Source: Kitagawia praeruptora (lineage: Eukaryota > Streptophyta > Magnoliopsida > Apiales > Apiaceae). From it: a DNA stretch of 64,000 nt. Positions within the stretch are counted from its first letter, which is position 1, and each line of letters begins with the position of its first letter. The notes below the pieces were generated by a model. It did not search any database. It was not told the DNA's origin and saw nothing but the letters and a program-made list of their open reading frames with translations. Where the stretch lies: NCBI GenBank assembly GCA_037693485.1, contig CM075353.1, forward strand, positions 64,016,001-64,080,000. The letters are read 5' to 3'. Below are positions 25,699 through 35,480 of the stretch, piece by piece. The position numbers were made by a program, and so were the translations under genes.

Positions 25699-26058
25699 CT
25701 AACTTAAATGAATAGCATCTCCATCAAGATCAACCTCAGACTCTCGGCCAAATTCTTCATCCTCAAGTTTTGAGGAGGTTAGGGGAAGATTGTATCCAAC
25801 AGATGGATGTTCTAGGAGAAACCTCTGGATATTATCGAAAACCAATCCATTCATGATTAGTTCGATGAGAAGAGTCGTTTGTTCAAAGAGATGATCAAGA
25901 ACAGGATGTTCATCGACCAAGAAAAATCTTAAAAATGGGTTTGAAGGGATTTTTGGTTTGAGAAGCATTGTTGAGAAGAAAAGAAATTGAAAGGTTATGG
26001 AGAATGGCACAAGGCGTTTGGTTCTTTTAAAGGAAGACGTGAGAAGCTGAGCAGTCAC
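25699..26058 (-). CDS. Antisense ORF between pol and the third ORF
   Basis: The minus strand encodes 119 residues from the first ATG, or 89 from the second ATG at 25968. The 89-residue form looks protein-like: a short basic start, a mixed amphipathic middle and an acidic end (EDEEFGRESEVDLDGD). A TATA-like word CCTTTAAAAG lies on the minus strand near 26023-26032, about 55 bases before the second ATG. The antisense sequence beyond the stop (25690-25500) looks like an AT-rich plant 3' UTR. I recognise no family. No equivalent is visible at the same place in the other copia element (about 63290-63650), although that region is diverged. It may be a real antisense gene or a chance frame. Confidence 0.35.
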   Translation of the reverse strand: MTAQLLTSSFKRTKRLVPFSITFQFLFFSTMLLKPKIPSNPFLRFFLVDEHPVLDHLFEQTTLLIELIMNGLVFDNIQRFLLEHPSVGYNLPLTSSKLEDEEFGRESEVDLDGDAIHLS

Positions 26059-26623
26059 TTGGAAGTCTTAATGAAGTCAAATGCTAATTATTGCATGAGA
26101 CTGTATTTCTTGTTTCAAGAAATATTGAAAATATCTAACCAATTGATTTTCTGTTCAGATTAATTGTTTATTTTCTTTTTCAGATAAAAGAAAGATGCCA
26201 CGTGGAAAACTCCATATTAAGTCTCTGATGATATTGATCAGGATTTCATGAGTGATCATCAGGATTTGAAAATTATATTTTTAAATCAAATTGCATTTTG
26301 TGATTATTTTGATGAGAGGTCATCAGGAAAAGGAAGCTGATCAGTATTACTTATTTATACCCTGATTTATTTCATGAAAATCAATTTTGGATTTTATTTT
26401 CCAAAAATCATGGGTAACCGCATTTTTCAGGGACTGACACCTGTCAATCTACGTGTCAACGTGGGATAGTGGTCTGAAAGATTTGTGAAATATATTTGTT
26501 TTGAAACTCTAATCGTGTAATTGCTTTCTCTAATCTTACATTCTCTAAAGCAAAAATCACTCTTGAGTTTTCAAAATCACTAATCCATTTCAAGAATTTT
26601 TCAAGTTTCTTTTCAGATCAAGA

Positions 26624-29600
26624 ATGGCAGCTCAGAGAAGATTACCTAAATCAGTAGCCTTCAAGTTTGGTGACTTTGATTTTATGACAAACAATCATGT
26701 TGCAGCTATCACCAACAAGGAAGGAGTGTCATCTGATTTTCATCCAATCATGGACTTTCTGGCGTATGGACCATTAAGTTATGCATTGACAGCATCTCCA
26801 CAGATTAATCAAGTAGTTGTTTCACAAGCTTGGGAGAATGCTGAGGTAATTGATTCTACTCAGAGTCAATCAGGTAAGATTGTTCTACATTTAGGACAAG
26901 ATTCATTTGACATTACTGAATCTGTTGTTAGTTCAGTACTTTGCTTACCTGTTACTGATAGTTATGAGAATGTACCATCTGATGATAATATAAGAACTAT
27001 GTTGTCTGAATTAGGTTATAGTGGACCTCTAGATAACATGAGCCAGTTGAATAGGTCTTTTCTAAGAAAGGAATGGTCTTTTTACTTTGATCAAATTGCT
27101 AAATGTTTTACTGGCAAATGTAGTTCTTTTCAACAAATTACTTCTGTTACATCTCATATTGCTTATAGTTTGCTTTATGACAGAGTAATTAACATTGGTC
27201 ATATTATCTTAAGTCAGATGAGTATTAAACTTGGGTTAAGAGATCAAAACAGGAAAATGGTTTATTATCATAGATTTATGCAATTGTTTATTAACCATTT
27301 CATTCCTGATCTTGAAGCTAGAGTTGGTAGGGAACATTGTGTTTCTTCTTATGAACAGCAAAAGAGAATTTTCTCTGATATTACAAAGAAGGACAATGAA
27401 AAGAATCTAGATGAAATACCTGCAATTCATTATCCACATCATTTTCAGGTAATTCTTAAAACTCATCTTCCTACTCTCTACAATTCTTCTTTCTTTTGTG
27501 GTGAAATGGCTCAGGAATCTCAATTGGAGGAGAACCCACCTGTGTCTACCCAAGTAGCCCAAAACATCATAGTCTCTGAAACAATTCAAGAACCAAATTT
27601 TGATCCACAGCCTATTGTTTCAAAGAAACCAACCTCTGGTGTTTCTCAAAAGACATCAGTTGTAAGGAAGAGAAGATTTGTTGTGTCAAGTAGTAGTAGT
27701 AATTCTAGTGAAGATGATGATGATTTAACTCTTGCAGAGAGAGCAGAATTGAAGGCTGCAATTCAACTTTCTGTGTTAGCACAAAGAGATGAAAAACCTA
27801 GTCACAGCCAGGCTGCAGTCTCTCAAAAGGCTGTAGTTCTTAAAAAGGGAAAACAGTTACTGGATACTGTCTCTCAAAAGACTGTGTCTATTGAACAAAG
27901 ATCTCATCCCAAGATCACTTCTGTGTCTACACCTCTTGAGTCTTCTCAGGATAAATCTTTTGCTCACTATATCAGGAGAACAAGGAGAAAGATTCAATTG
28001 TCACCTACACACACAGAGTCTAGTCCAACTAATATCATGCAGATTTCTACAAATCAAGCTACGTCTATGTCAGTATTTGACAAGAGAGATCTGGATATTG
28101 ATTCTTCATGGGAAACTACATTATCATACAGACTGGCTATGGGACTAATTTCTCTCAAAGTGAAGTTGTCAAGGCCTGTTCTAGACTTTCTGATTGAAAG
28201 AGTACCAAAACTTTTATTTCCAGATGAATATGGACTTCTACATCAAAGACTTGACTTAATGAAGATGTATTTCTATGTATCTGTCAGAAGACAATTAGTC
28301 AAGAAATTTGGACTCTCGAAGCATGTTGCACTTCAATCATTTCATGCATATTTATTTGACAAGGATGTAATTATTGAAGATGCTTCAGCTCAAGGTGAAC
28401 AACTGGAGGAAGTAGATAGAGGGAAGCAGTCAACAGAAGATACTATTGCACCAGTGGTGAGTAGTAGGAAAGATCAGATCACGGTTACTGCAACACAAGA
28501 ACCATCTAGTCAGAGGAAGGATGACTCAGGAGCTGTGATAGCTGATGTTGAAAGGTCTTCTGTGATGACTGAGAATGCAAGTGAGATACCCTATGATATG
28601 GGAGGAATGACTTTGGTTGATTTTTCTGAAGATCAAACAAATTTTGTTCAGTCAGAGTCTATCCACCTTGAGGGTGTGTCTCAGCAAACAACACTTAAAG
28701 ACGGTGATGTACTAACTATGATGTCTAATGAAGTATTACTGAAGACATCAGAGTCTAGTAAAGAACCTGAAAGTGGTATACTGGAGCCTGTAGTTTCTGA
28801 AAGGAAAGAAGATGATTGTATGGGTTCAGAGACTATAGCAGCTCACTCCTTGGAGAAAACCTCAAGCCACATGCCATATGAGGAACCCTCTCTCCATGTG
28901 AGTTCAGGTATAAAAACTCCTTCTAAACTCTATTTTTCTGTAGGTCATGAGAGCACTTATCCAAATTTGAGTGATACACTTGAAAAGATGGATATTGATC
29001 CACAATTTGAGCGGCTGGCTCCTGACCAGGCAAAAGGTGAGGTAGAAAGAGTGTTGACTTTAGTAAGTCAAAGTGAGAATGAGGGTATGGATGATCAACT
29101 CCATAGTGAGGGAGAGAAAATTAGGAAACCATCATTTGATTTCTGGGATCAGGTTTTTCCTGAATCTTGGTCTGAAAATTTGGGTATGGATGCTGGTACT
29201 TATTCATTCATCAAAATGTATCAGAAGAATGACCTAGCACATCACAATGCAAAGCCAGAAGTTAAAGCTCAGAAGCAAAAGGAGAGGCTTGCAGAAATCA
29301 TTAACAGGAGAGGTGCCAGGATAAAGCAATCTCTTGATACATATGTACCAGATGAAGATCCTAATGATCCTAGTGTTCCTTTGTATGTACTTCCAATATC
29401 AGCTAGAATTGAGACATCAACAGTCTCTGATCACTCTAAGGAGGAGTCAGGATTTGAAGATGTTAGTACACAGAATACTGGTGAAGGAGATGATGATCAT
29501 GTTTCAGTTCCAGAACAGAAAGATGAAGACGTTGATACTTCTAATCAGGTTTTATTACTTGAATATCATACAACTCAAGCAACTTCTTCTACAAGACTTG

Positions 29601-29947
29601 AAGATAAAGTTCTTTCTGATTCTGATACTGAAGATACTAGAAGCACTTCCAATATTGAAGTTCATTCTGATGTTTTGAAAGATATTCAGAATTCTCAAAT
29701 TGCTATTCAAACAAGACTTCAATCACTTGAAGATAACCAAGTCACAATTATGGAAAATCAAGCAGTTCTTATGAATCTCATTTGTTCTGTTTCTGAATCT
29801 CTTGGAATTAATGTTGCTGATGTCAAAAAGGGGGAGATAAAGACAATTCAAAGACAACAACAACACTACCAGACTGAAGGAGATAAAGATAAAGCTGGGG
29901 GAGATAAAGATCAGACAAATGGTAGTAAAAAGAAGAACCAGGAGTGA
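26624..29947 (+). CDS. Third ORF of the Sirevirus-type element (1107 residues)
   Basis: An intact frame of 1107 codons lies between pol and the 3' LTR, where Sireviruses carry an extra, sometimes 'env-like', ORF. The first 280 residues look globular and include 'LRKEWSFYFDQIAKCF' (about residue 147). The rest is low-complexity, acidic and Ser/Thr-rich. Near the C-terminus a coiled coil (QNSQIAIQTRLQSLEDNQ...) precedes DVKKGE, which is encoded by a polypurine tract (aaaaagggggaga, about 29825). I see no signal peptide or membrane segment, so 'envelope' is not supported. The minus-strand ORF at 59056-62724 has the same plan and several shared motifs. Function unknown; it is intact although gag-pol is broken. 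Confidence 0.75.
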   Translation: MAAQRRLPKSVAFKFGDFDFMTNNHVAAITNKEGVSSDFHPIMDFLAYGPLSYALTASPQINQVVVSQAWENAEVIDSTQSQSGKIVLHLGQDSFDITESVVSSVLCLPVTDSYENVPSDDNIRTMLSELGYSGPLDNMSQLNRSFLRKEWSFYFDQIAKCFTGKCSSFQQITSVTSHIAYSLLYDRVINIGHIILSQMSIKLGLRDQNRKMVYYHRFMQLFINHFIPDLEARVGREHCVSSYEQQKRIFSDITKKDNEKNLDEIPAIHYPHHFQVILKTHLPTLYNSSFFCGEMAQESQLEENPPVSTQVAQNIIVSETIQEPNFDPQPIVSKKPTSGVSQKTSVVRKRRFVVSSSSSNSSEDDDDLTLAERAELKAAIQLSVLAQRDEKPSHSQAAVSQKAVVLKKGKQLLDTVSQKTVSIEQRSHPKITSVSTPLESSQDKSFAHYIRRTRRKIQLSPTHTESSPTNIMQISTNQATSMSVFDKRDLDIDSSWETTLSYRLAMGLISLKVKLSRPVLDFLIERVPKLLFPDEYGLLHQRLDLMKMYFYVSVRRQLVKKFGLSKHVALQSFHAYLFDKDVIIEDASAQGEQLEEVDRGKQSTEDTIAPVVSSRKDQITVTATQEPSSQRKDDSGAVIADVERSSVMTENASEIPYDMGGMTLVDFSEDQTNFVQSESIHLEGVSQQTTLKDGDVLTMMSNEVLLKTSESSKEPESGILEPVVSERKEDDCMGSETIAAHSLEKTSSHMPYEEPSLHVSSGIKTPSKLYFSVGHESTYPNLSDTLEKMDIDPQFERLAPDQAKGEVERVLTLVSQSENEGMDDQLHSEGEKIRKPSFDFWDQVFPESWSENLGMDAGTYSFIKMYQKNDLAHHNAKPEVKAQKQKERLAEIINRRGARIKQSLDTYVPDEDPNDPSVPLYVLPISARIETSTVSDHSKEESGFEDVSTQNTGEGDDDHVSVPEQKDEDVDTSNQVLLLEYHTTQATSSTRLEDKVLSDSDTEDTRSTSNIEVHSDVLKDIQNSQIAIQTRLQSLEDNQVTIMENQAVLMNLICSVSESLGINVADVKKGEIKTIQRQQQHYQTEGDKDKAGGDKDQTNGSKKKNQE

Positions 29948-30163
29948 CAGTGGTGAATCTCAGCTAGGAAGTGGTAAGGAAGAGCAGCATTAATAGTTAA
30001 AATTCTTTCTTCTAAGTACTGGATAAATGTCTGCATCTGAGAAGGAGGTACTTAACTTCATAATTCTACATTCATAAATTCTATTCTGGTTGTATTGTTA
30101 TATGTTTTGACATCCACAACTTAGATTTATGCTTCAGTTTGTAAAGCATAAATAGGGGGAGAT
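29824..30163 (+). other. Cluster of polypurine tracts, including the 3' PPT
   Basis: Purine runs with GGGGGAGA occur at about 29830 (inside the third ORF), about 29897 (inside it) and at 30155-30162 directly before the 3' LTR. The last is the likely primer for plus-strand DNA synthesis. Two more (aGGGGGAG at about 23240 and 23475) lie within gag-pol. Multiple PPT copies are a known Sirevirus trait. Confidence 0.7.
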
Positions 30164-30906
30164 TGTTAGGAATAATTCATAAGTTGTGATGTTAAGAATA
30201 GAATTTACACATTATACTTCTTGTAATCCTGATCTTATAAAGGATTTAGCACTGTATTTAGGTTTTATGTGTAAGACAGTTATCTGTATAGTTTAGTCAG
30301 GAATGAACAGTGTATCGGAGACTACATGTCAGGAACAGAGAGCAAATCCTGATGATGGTTCAATACTGATGGGTGATCAGATACTGATGCAGTGTACAGA
30401 TCCTGATATCAGTCATGTTACTGATGATGTCATTATGGATGCTACAGAAACTGGCAAGTGCTATAAAATAGGATCGTTGTTTGAAGAACAAGCAAGAAGA
30501 TATTATGAAGGAAAGAGTTTTCTATTGAAGGAAACTATCGACTAGAAGGCAGAACATTGTCATGTATAGATTATATCTTTCTGTTATTAGTTGATAGGTA
30601 GCATTATAAATACTCTCTCAATATCATTGTAAAGAGCGTGTGAGGCGTGAGTCGAACTAGTGAATGTGCGTAGCTCTGTATAAGGTTTGTATTCGAGAGT
30701 ACGAAACAAACAGAGAGATATTTGTATTGTCAGCAGCTGCTAAAGGTATTGTACACCTTTGGTAGAGTTTGTATTTGATCTTATTAATACAAACAAGAGT
30801 TTGATTCATTCGTTTATTCTTGTTCTTATAATCAAGCAAAAATCAGACACGATTATATAACTTGTATTCAACCCCCCCCCCCTTCTACAAGTTATTCGAG
30901 TTAACA
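30164..30906 (+). repeat. 3' LTR of the young copia element
   Basis: 743 bp; differs from the 5' LTR by G/A at about 20 bases from the start of the variable part (ttaagGat/ttaagAat), A/G in 'ctgatAatg/ctgatGatg', and one extra C in the C-run. It is followed directly by the target copy GGAAT. Confidence 0.95.
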
Positions 30907-31412
30907 GGAATACATAGACATGGGGAGAATGTTGTGCAGCTCTTTGACCAGATGATTGATACAGGCATACATCCTGAAAAAACCATTTTTGACAGCATTT
31001 TGTCTGCATGTAGTCATGTGGGGCTAACTGATAGGGGACTGAAATACTTTGATTTAATGAAGAAGAAATATAGGTTGCAACCTGGTTCAAAGCATTATTC
31101 TTGCGTTGTTGATCTTTTAGGCCGGGCAGGTCGACTTAAGGAAGCTCGACAGCTAATTGAATCAATGTATGACAAACCTGATGGTGCTGTATGGGGTGCA
31201 CTTTTGGGTGCTTTCAAGATCCACCGAGATGAGGAGCTAGCAGAGTTGGTTTTTGAACGGGTCATTGAACTAGAACCAACAAATATTGGATACTATGTCT
31301 TGTTATCAAATTTATACTCAGAGAACATGGAAGGGATGCTGAGAGTGAAGGTGGATGAACGCGGTGTCACCTTCGACCTTGAGGACAAGGTCGTTCTTTG
31401 GGAGCGGGGTAT
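30907..31412 (+). pseudogene. Second part of the captured PPR, with element tail
   Basis: This continues the PPR frame broken at 19819. Repeats include 'ILSACSHVGLTDRGLKYFD', 'HYSCVVDLLGRAGRLKEA' and 'DGAVWGALLGAFKIH', then 'NIGYYVLLSNLYSE' (about 31280-31323), which are the last PPR motifs and E-domain start of a plant editing factor of MEF10 type. The E+/DYW end of the donor protein is missing. From about 31324 the frame passes into 'VTFDLEDKVVLWERG' and the 3' LTR, probably the element's own tail. Removing the copia element and one target copy joins both parts in the same frame. Confidence 0.8.
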
Positions 31413-31720
31413 TGTTATGGACTGGCCCAAGTTAGAAATAGGCCCAATGAGAGGCCCAAGAGGGGTTAGAATGTGCCGAATAAAAGAGGGGAAACTAGGG
31501 AAATTAGGGGCATCGATTATGAGTATTGTGTAAACACAGTCTAGTTTTGGGAGAGCACGGACCTCTCGAATGTCCGATATCTCACTGTAATCAGTTCCTA
31601 CTGCTTATAAACAATTCATCCTTTTAGCTGAGTTTATGTTATCGAATTTCTGGGTTGATTAGAAGTTCTCAGTGTGTTCTTCCTGTAGTCTATTTGCGTT
31701 CAGGGAGTCAGTTCATAGCA
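31413..31720 (+). repeat. 3' LTR of the chimeric element
   Basis: 308 bp, same ends as 17185-17492. It is preceded by the purine-rich 'gggagcggggtat' and followed by GAATA. Confidence 0.92.
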
Positions 31721-33178
31721 GAATAATAGTTAATGAGGAAGCAACAATATCGGCTAGTATCGACAAATTTGATACAATACAGGGGAATAACTAACCAGTC
31801 AAGATCTTTAATAAATACCGACAAGTTCGGTAATAAGTGGGGTGGAGAATATAGAGAACAATACTTTGAATTCATATCGACAAGATAGATATAAGTAATT
31901 GGAGACATAACATCAATAACTTGATTAAAGAGAGATTCGAATTTGGGCAACAATAAAAGATATAAAGTGCAACAAGGTTATCAACAAGTAAAATTCTAAG
32001 TTGGAGCAGGGGTATAATCAAGCTCAGCGCGTTTAATAAAATTTTTACGACACGTTGAATGGTTTGAGTCCACATAGGTGAATAAAGTAGATTAAAACAA
32101 TTATTTGTAAATTAATTTTAGGGTGAGTAATAGCGGTTCCGTTTATGGAAAACATTTAAAAAAGGGAAATCCGTTGGTGATAATATATTGAAAATCAGGG
32201 ATTGCGCTAGCAGGTTTTCGTAAGGGTTTAAAGTCTAGGATTGTTCTTTATTTGGAAAATTCTTTAAACATTTTCAAAGAAAATAAAAGAATTGGCCTTC
32301 CACTGGGGAATCCAATAACGTACGATGATTGAAATATTTTTGAAGAAAAAAGTTGTTGTGAAATCATTTGAAAGTTCACACTTGAACTATAGTGGAAGAA
32401 AACAGTATTTGCACACTAATCGAAGAGGTATTTCATTTTGTAGACACAGCTTAACCAAATCATTCTACATGCAAAAAGAGCGAAATTGCATCACTTGAAC
32501 AATAAGTGAAGAGCAATAACACTTGCCTCGATTCACGGAGTTCTCGACCTTAACATCGATCCATAACTCAGTTTCACGACATTTCTTTACTTGCTAGCCT
32601 TTTATTTGGCCCTACTTCCACTTCTACTTCGTAACCCACTAACTTCCACGTTAATACATCCGTTGGCTTTGATACTTGTCCTTCTGTTCGTTTTTCTTTT
32701 TACCCGTGCACTGCTCTTGGCCATGTCTCCTATTCAAACCTTTACAAGGTCAGATACTATTTCAATATTAACTTAAGCAAAACTTTATTGTTTGCTCTAT
32801 TCTACCCATACGCGTCCTATAACGCTTATACACGTATCATATATATAAACATATATAATTATATTCACAAAATAGCTTTAGTATAACCAACTAGGTCAAA
32901 TATACACTTCACATAAACACTTAACACAGATGGCCACTTGATACTTAGATACCATCTAGGCAACCATTTCACAGCAAATTCACAACATACTCTCAAATCA
33001 TCAAATCAAATAAATTAAATAGATTTTAAATAGATTTTCAGGGTAATTTTAGAAAATTTCGGCATGAAGTATTCGTAAATAGGACTATTCCCCTATTTTT
33101 TTTTTCAATTCAACAACCCAAGGAAAATCAAACTACCTCAATTGCAGCAACATAAAGTAAACAAATAATGAAAAGTAC
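31721..33178. other. Non-coding part of the gypsy LTR
   Basis: No supported gene. AT-rich sequence continuing the solo LTR that was split at 17184. The small frames at 31708, 31872 and 32591 lack any recognisable domain. Confidence 0.4.
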
Positions 33179-33341
33179 CCGCCCGAACATGCGGTAACTA
33201 AACACATAAGAAAATTATCCGCCCAGACATGCGGCAACTAAACATGTAAAGAAAAGCATCCGCCCAGACATGCGGCAACTAAACATGTAAAGAAAAGTAT
33301 CCGCCCAGACATGCGGCAACTAAACATGTAAAGAAAATAAA
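33179..33341 (+). repeat. Tandem repeat, 41-bp unit, four copies
   Basis: Four copies starting at about 33179, 33219, 33260 and 33301 share 'ccgcccagacatgcggcaac' followed by 'taaacatgtaaagaaaa'. The first copy is the most diverged; the last three are nearly identical. It is a minisatellite inside the gypsy LTR. Confidence 0.85.
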
Positions 33342-35232
33342 CTAACAGTTAATCCTTGCTATAAACCACATTTGAAAACTATACAACCAATAAATGAATT
33401 CATAATATTATATAAAAAATTTAGAAATAACCTTTTTGTAATTTGAACTATCCTGGAGTCACAGCCCCCCAATTTCAATCAAAACCAAATCAAGGCAAAT
33501 CATACAGCCTCCAAGGCCAGTGGTACGCTTCAGAAATCACCACCTAATATTTACACAAATATACAGTTTAATCGACTATACGATACTAATCAAAATCATT
33601 TGGACCACACATACAACTCACCACCAAGTATCCGACAAGTATAGCATTCAACAAATATTATGACTCGACTACAACATTTAACCCATATAAACCATTTACA
33701 ATTAGCAAGGCCATATAAACTCCAACATTATACGACAATTAATAATTAATAATTAACAGTAATTTAACCACATATAACTTCACCCCCATGAACTTGACAA
33801 GTATGAAATCCAACAAATACTACGACGCGACTTATAACATTTAACACATAAACAATTATAACTTAGCAACTCATATAAACTCTTAGCATATTATATACGG
33901 CAATAACAATTACAAGACCCGAGTATACTATCGGACCACAACTAACCTCCATAATTATACGACAACTCATAATTATCCACTAACGACCATAAACTAATTC
34001 CAACCATTACACTTGGTAATTAGCACTTAAACATTTATAACTAGTAAGATCGCATAACCTTTACATATTATTCGCCCGTCACAATTAGCAATTAACAACT
34101 AACATTTCACAATTACTAACTCGCACATTTAATCGGGCTCACAATTAGCCTCAACCATTATAACTACCACATACTTTCCGAATTAAATTTTGAAAATATA
34201 ACAATATTCATAATTTACAACCTTAGGCTAATTACGAAAATTAACACCATAACGCTCGCACTTTACCACTAATTAAAATTATAACAATTAAACTATATCA
34301 AAATTTACAACTAATTAAATTACCACAATTAAATAAATAAATTAAAATACGAAGTATACCATTTCGATTTCGACCCACAAAAGATCGAACCATCGGAACC
34401 AATCTCCACAATCCTTCTCTTCTCTTCTCTCTCTCTGCTGCAGAGCAGCCTCTACCACCACCACTCGGCCACGGCCCCCTTCTCCTCTTCCTCCACCTCG
34501 TCTGACCACTGCAAGACACGCCGGAACCGCGCCGCCCGATGACAGCTCCGGCCGCGCCTCCTCCTTCCGTCACAGCACAGCCGCTACTCTTTCAACCCAC
34601 ACAAAACACGCCACATAAACACACACACACACACACACGTATATACACACACACATAGATATTTACATATGTATGTATTAGCCCCAATTGAAAACCCCCA
34701 TTTTTTATTCCTAAAAACCCTAATTTTTTCCTCTCTTTTCCCCAATTCTTCTCTCCCCCGACATTTCTTCTGCTACGTTTGATATATTGGGCTTGGCCCA
34801 ATGCCCTTATACTAACTACTAACACTTATCCCGGGCCCAACTAAAACTCTACTTATTCGATTTTTAAAACTAATAAACAACTTTTATAAATCGAAATTAA
34901 ATAGGAAATTTGGAAAATTAAACTTTTTATTTTTATTTTTTATTTTTAAAATAAAGAGTATAAAATTACAAGCACATCCATATTTTTAAAATATTTTTAG
35001 GATAAAAATGAATTAAATATGGATTTTTCAAGTTTTGATCCTTTAAATACAATAAAACTCTTAAAATCATTTTCAAATACTTAAACATCCAAATTAATCC
35101 ACCCAAAAATTTTAAAAACTAAATAATATTATAAAGATAATAACACAAAAGATTTCATGATTTTTAATAACTCCAATAATTTTATAAAATTGCCAGAGGG
35201 TCAAAAATACATGATTTAAATATATTTAAATC
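33342..35232. other. Non-coding part of the gypsy LTR with CA microsatellite
   Basis: No supported gene. 34617-34640 is a CA dinucleotide run followed by a shorter 'cacacaca' stretch. 34380-34580 is GC-richer with a CT-rich zone, which could be the promoter or leader zone of the LTR read on the minus strand. The minus-strand frames there (34298-34573, 34592-34825) are low complexity and not convincing. Confidence 0.4.
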
Positions 35233-35480
35233 CTCAAAAATACGGGTGATGGCCCAAAATAATCACCTGGGAAACTGGATGGCCTTTTTTACTGACGGGA
35301 CACGGTACATCGTGTACCGTGATAGGGGGTGTGTTGCGGAGCTGCGTGTTCCGTAACAGGGCATGATACGGAGCTCCGTGTTCCGTATCCCGTCGGTATT
35401 TCGGGCCATTTTTTTCAAAATCAGTATTTTGGGCAAAAACTTGTGAAAAATAGGCATTTTGGTCATTTTCTCCAAAAATA
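35233..35480. mobile_element. Palindrome-rich segment P4
   Basis: The left edge has 'gtgatggcccaaaataatcacc'-type sequence and the right edge has 'cagtattttgggcaaaaact' and 'ggcattttggtca', echoing the GCCCAAAATACCC ends of P1-P3. The interior holds strong hairpins: CACGGTAC...GTACCGTG (35301-35321) and TACGGA...TCCGTA (35367-35387), enclosed by GACGGGA and TCCCGTC. It lies inside the gypsy LTR. The minus-strand frames 35234-35569 and 35263-35514 are by-products. Membership of the P family is inferred from layout, not from high identity. Confidence 0.4.

Larger units (their letters stand above)
19820..30906 (+). mobile_element. Young full-length copia element, Sirevirus (SIRE/Maximus) type
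   Basis: The element is 11,087 bp, with LTRs of 742 and 743 bp differing by two substitutions and one C in a C-run. It has a perfect target duplication GGAAT (19815-19819, 30907-30911), a tRNA-iMet primer site, a gag-pol frame in copia order (protease, integrase, reverse transcriptase, RNase H), a large third ORF after pol and several GGGGGAG purine tracts. Size, the third ORF and multiple purine tracts are typical of Sireviruses. The LTR similarity indicates a recent insertion, yet gag-pol has in-frame stops, so this copy would need help to move. It lies inside the captured PPR sequence. Confidence 0.93.
17185..31720 (+). mobile_element. Non-autonomous LTR retrotransposon carrying captured kinase and PPR fragments
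   Basis: Two 308-bp LTRs (17185-17492, 31413-31720), a tRNA-iMet primer site, a purine-rich stretch before the 3' LTR and flanks GATTA/GAATA (a target duplication with one mismatch) define the element. Without the inner copia insertion it is about 3.4 kb. It has no protease, reverse transcriptase or integrase. Instead it carries a short coiled-coil start, a glycine-rich segment, a kinase domain and a PPR region in one reading frame, then a short tail that runs into the 3' LTR. It must have moved with proteins supplied in trans. The LTRs differ at five positions (about 1.6%). Confidence 0.85.

Noticed and set aside
26624..29947. Envelope gene making the copia element a retrovirus
   Set aside because: No signal peptide, membrane segment or cleavage site is visible in either third ORF. 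The composition (acidic, Ser/Thr-rich, coiled coil) fits an intracellular protein better.
33179..33341. CRISPR-like array
   Set aside because: The whole 41-bp unit repeats, with no unique spacers between short repeats, and this is a plant genome. It is a minisatellite.
34298..34825. Minus-strand ORFs of 91 and 77 codons
   Set aside because: Low-complexity Arg/Gly-rich and Val/Cys-rich peptides from a GC-rich LTR leader and a CA microsatellite. No domain, no introns and no host-gene context.
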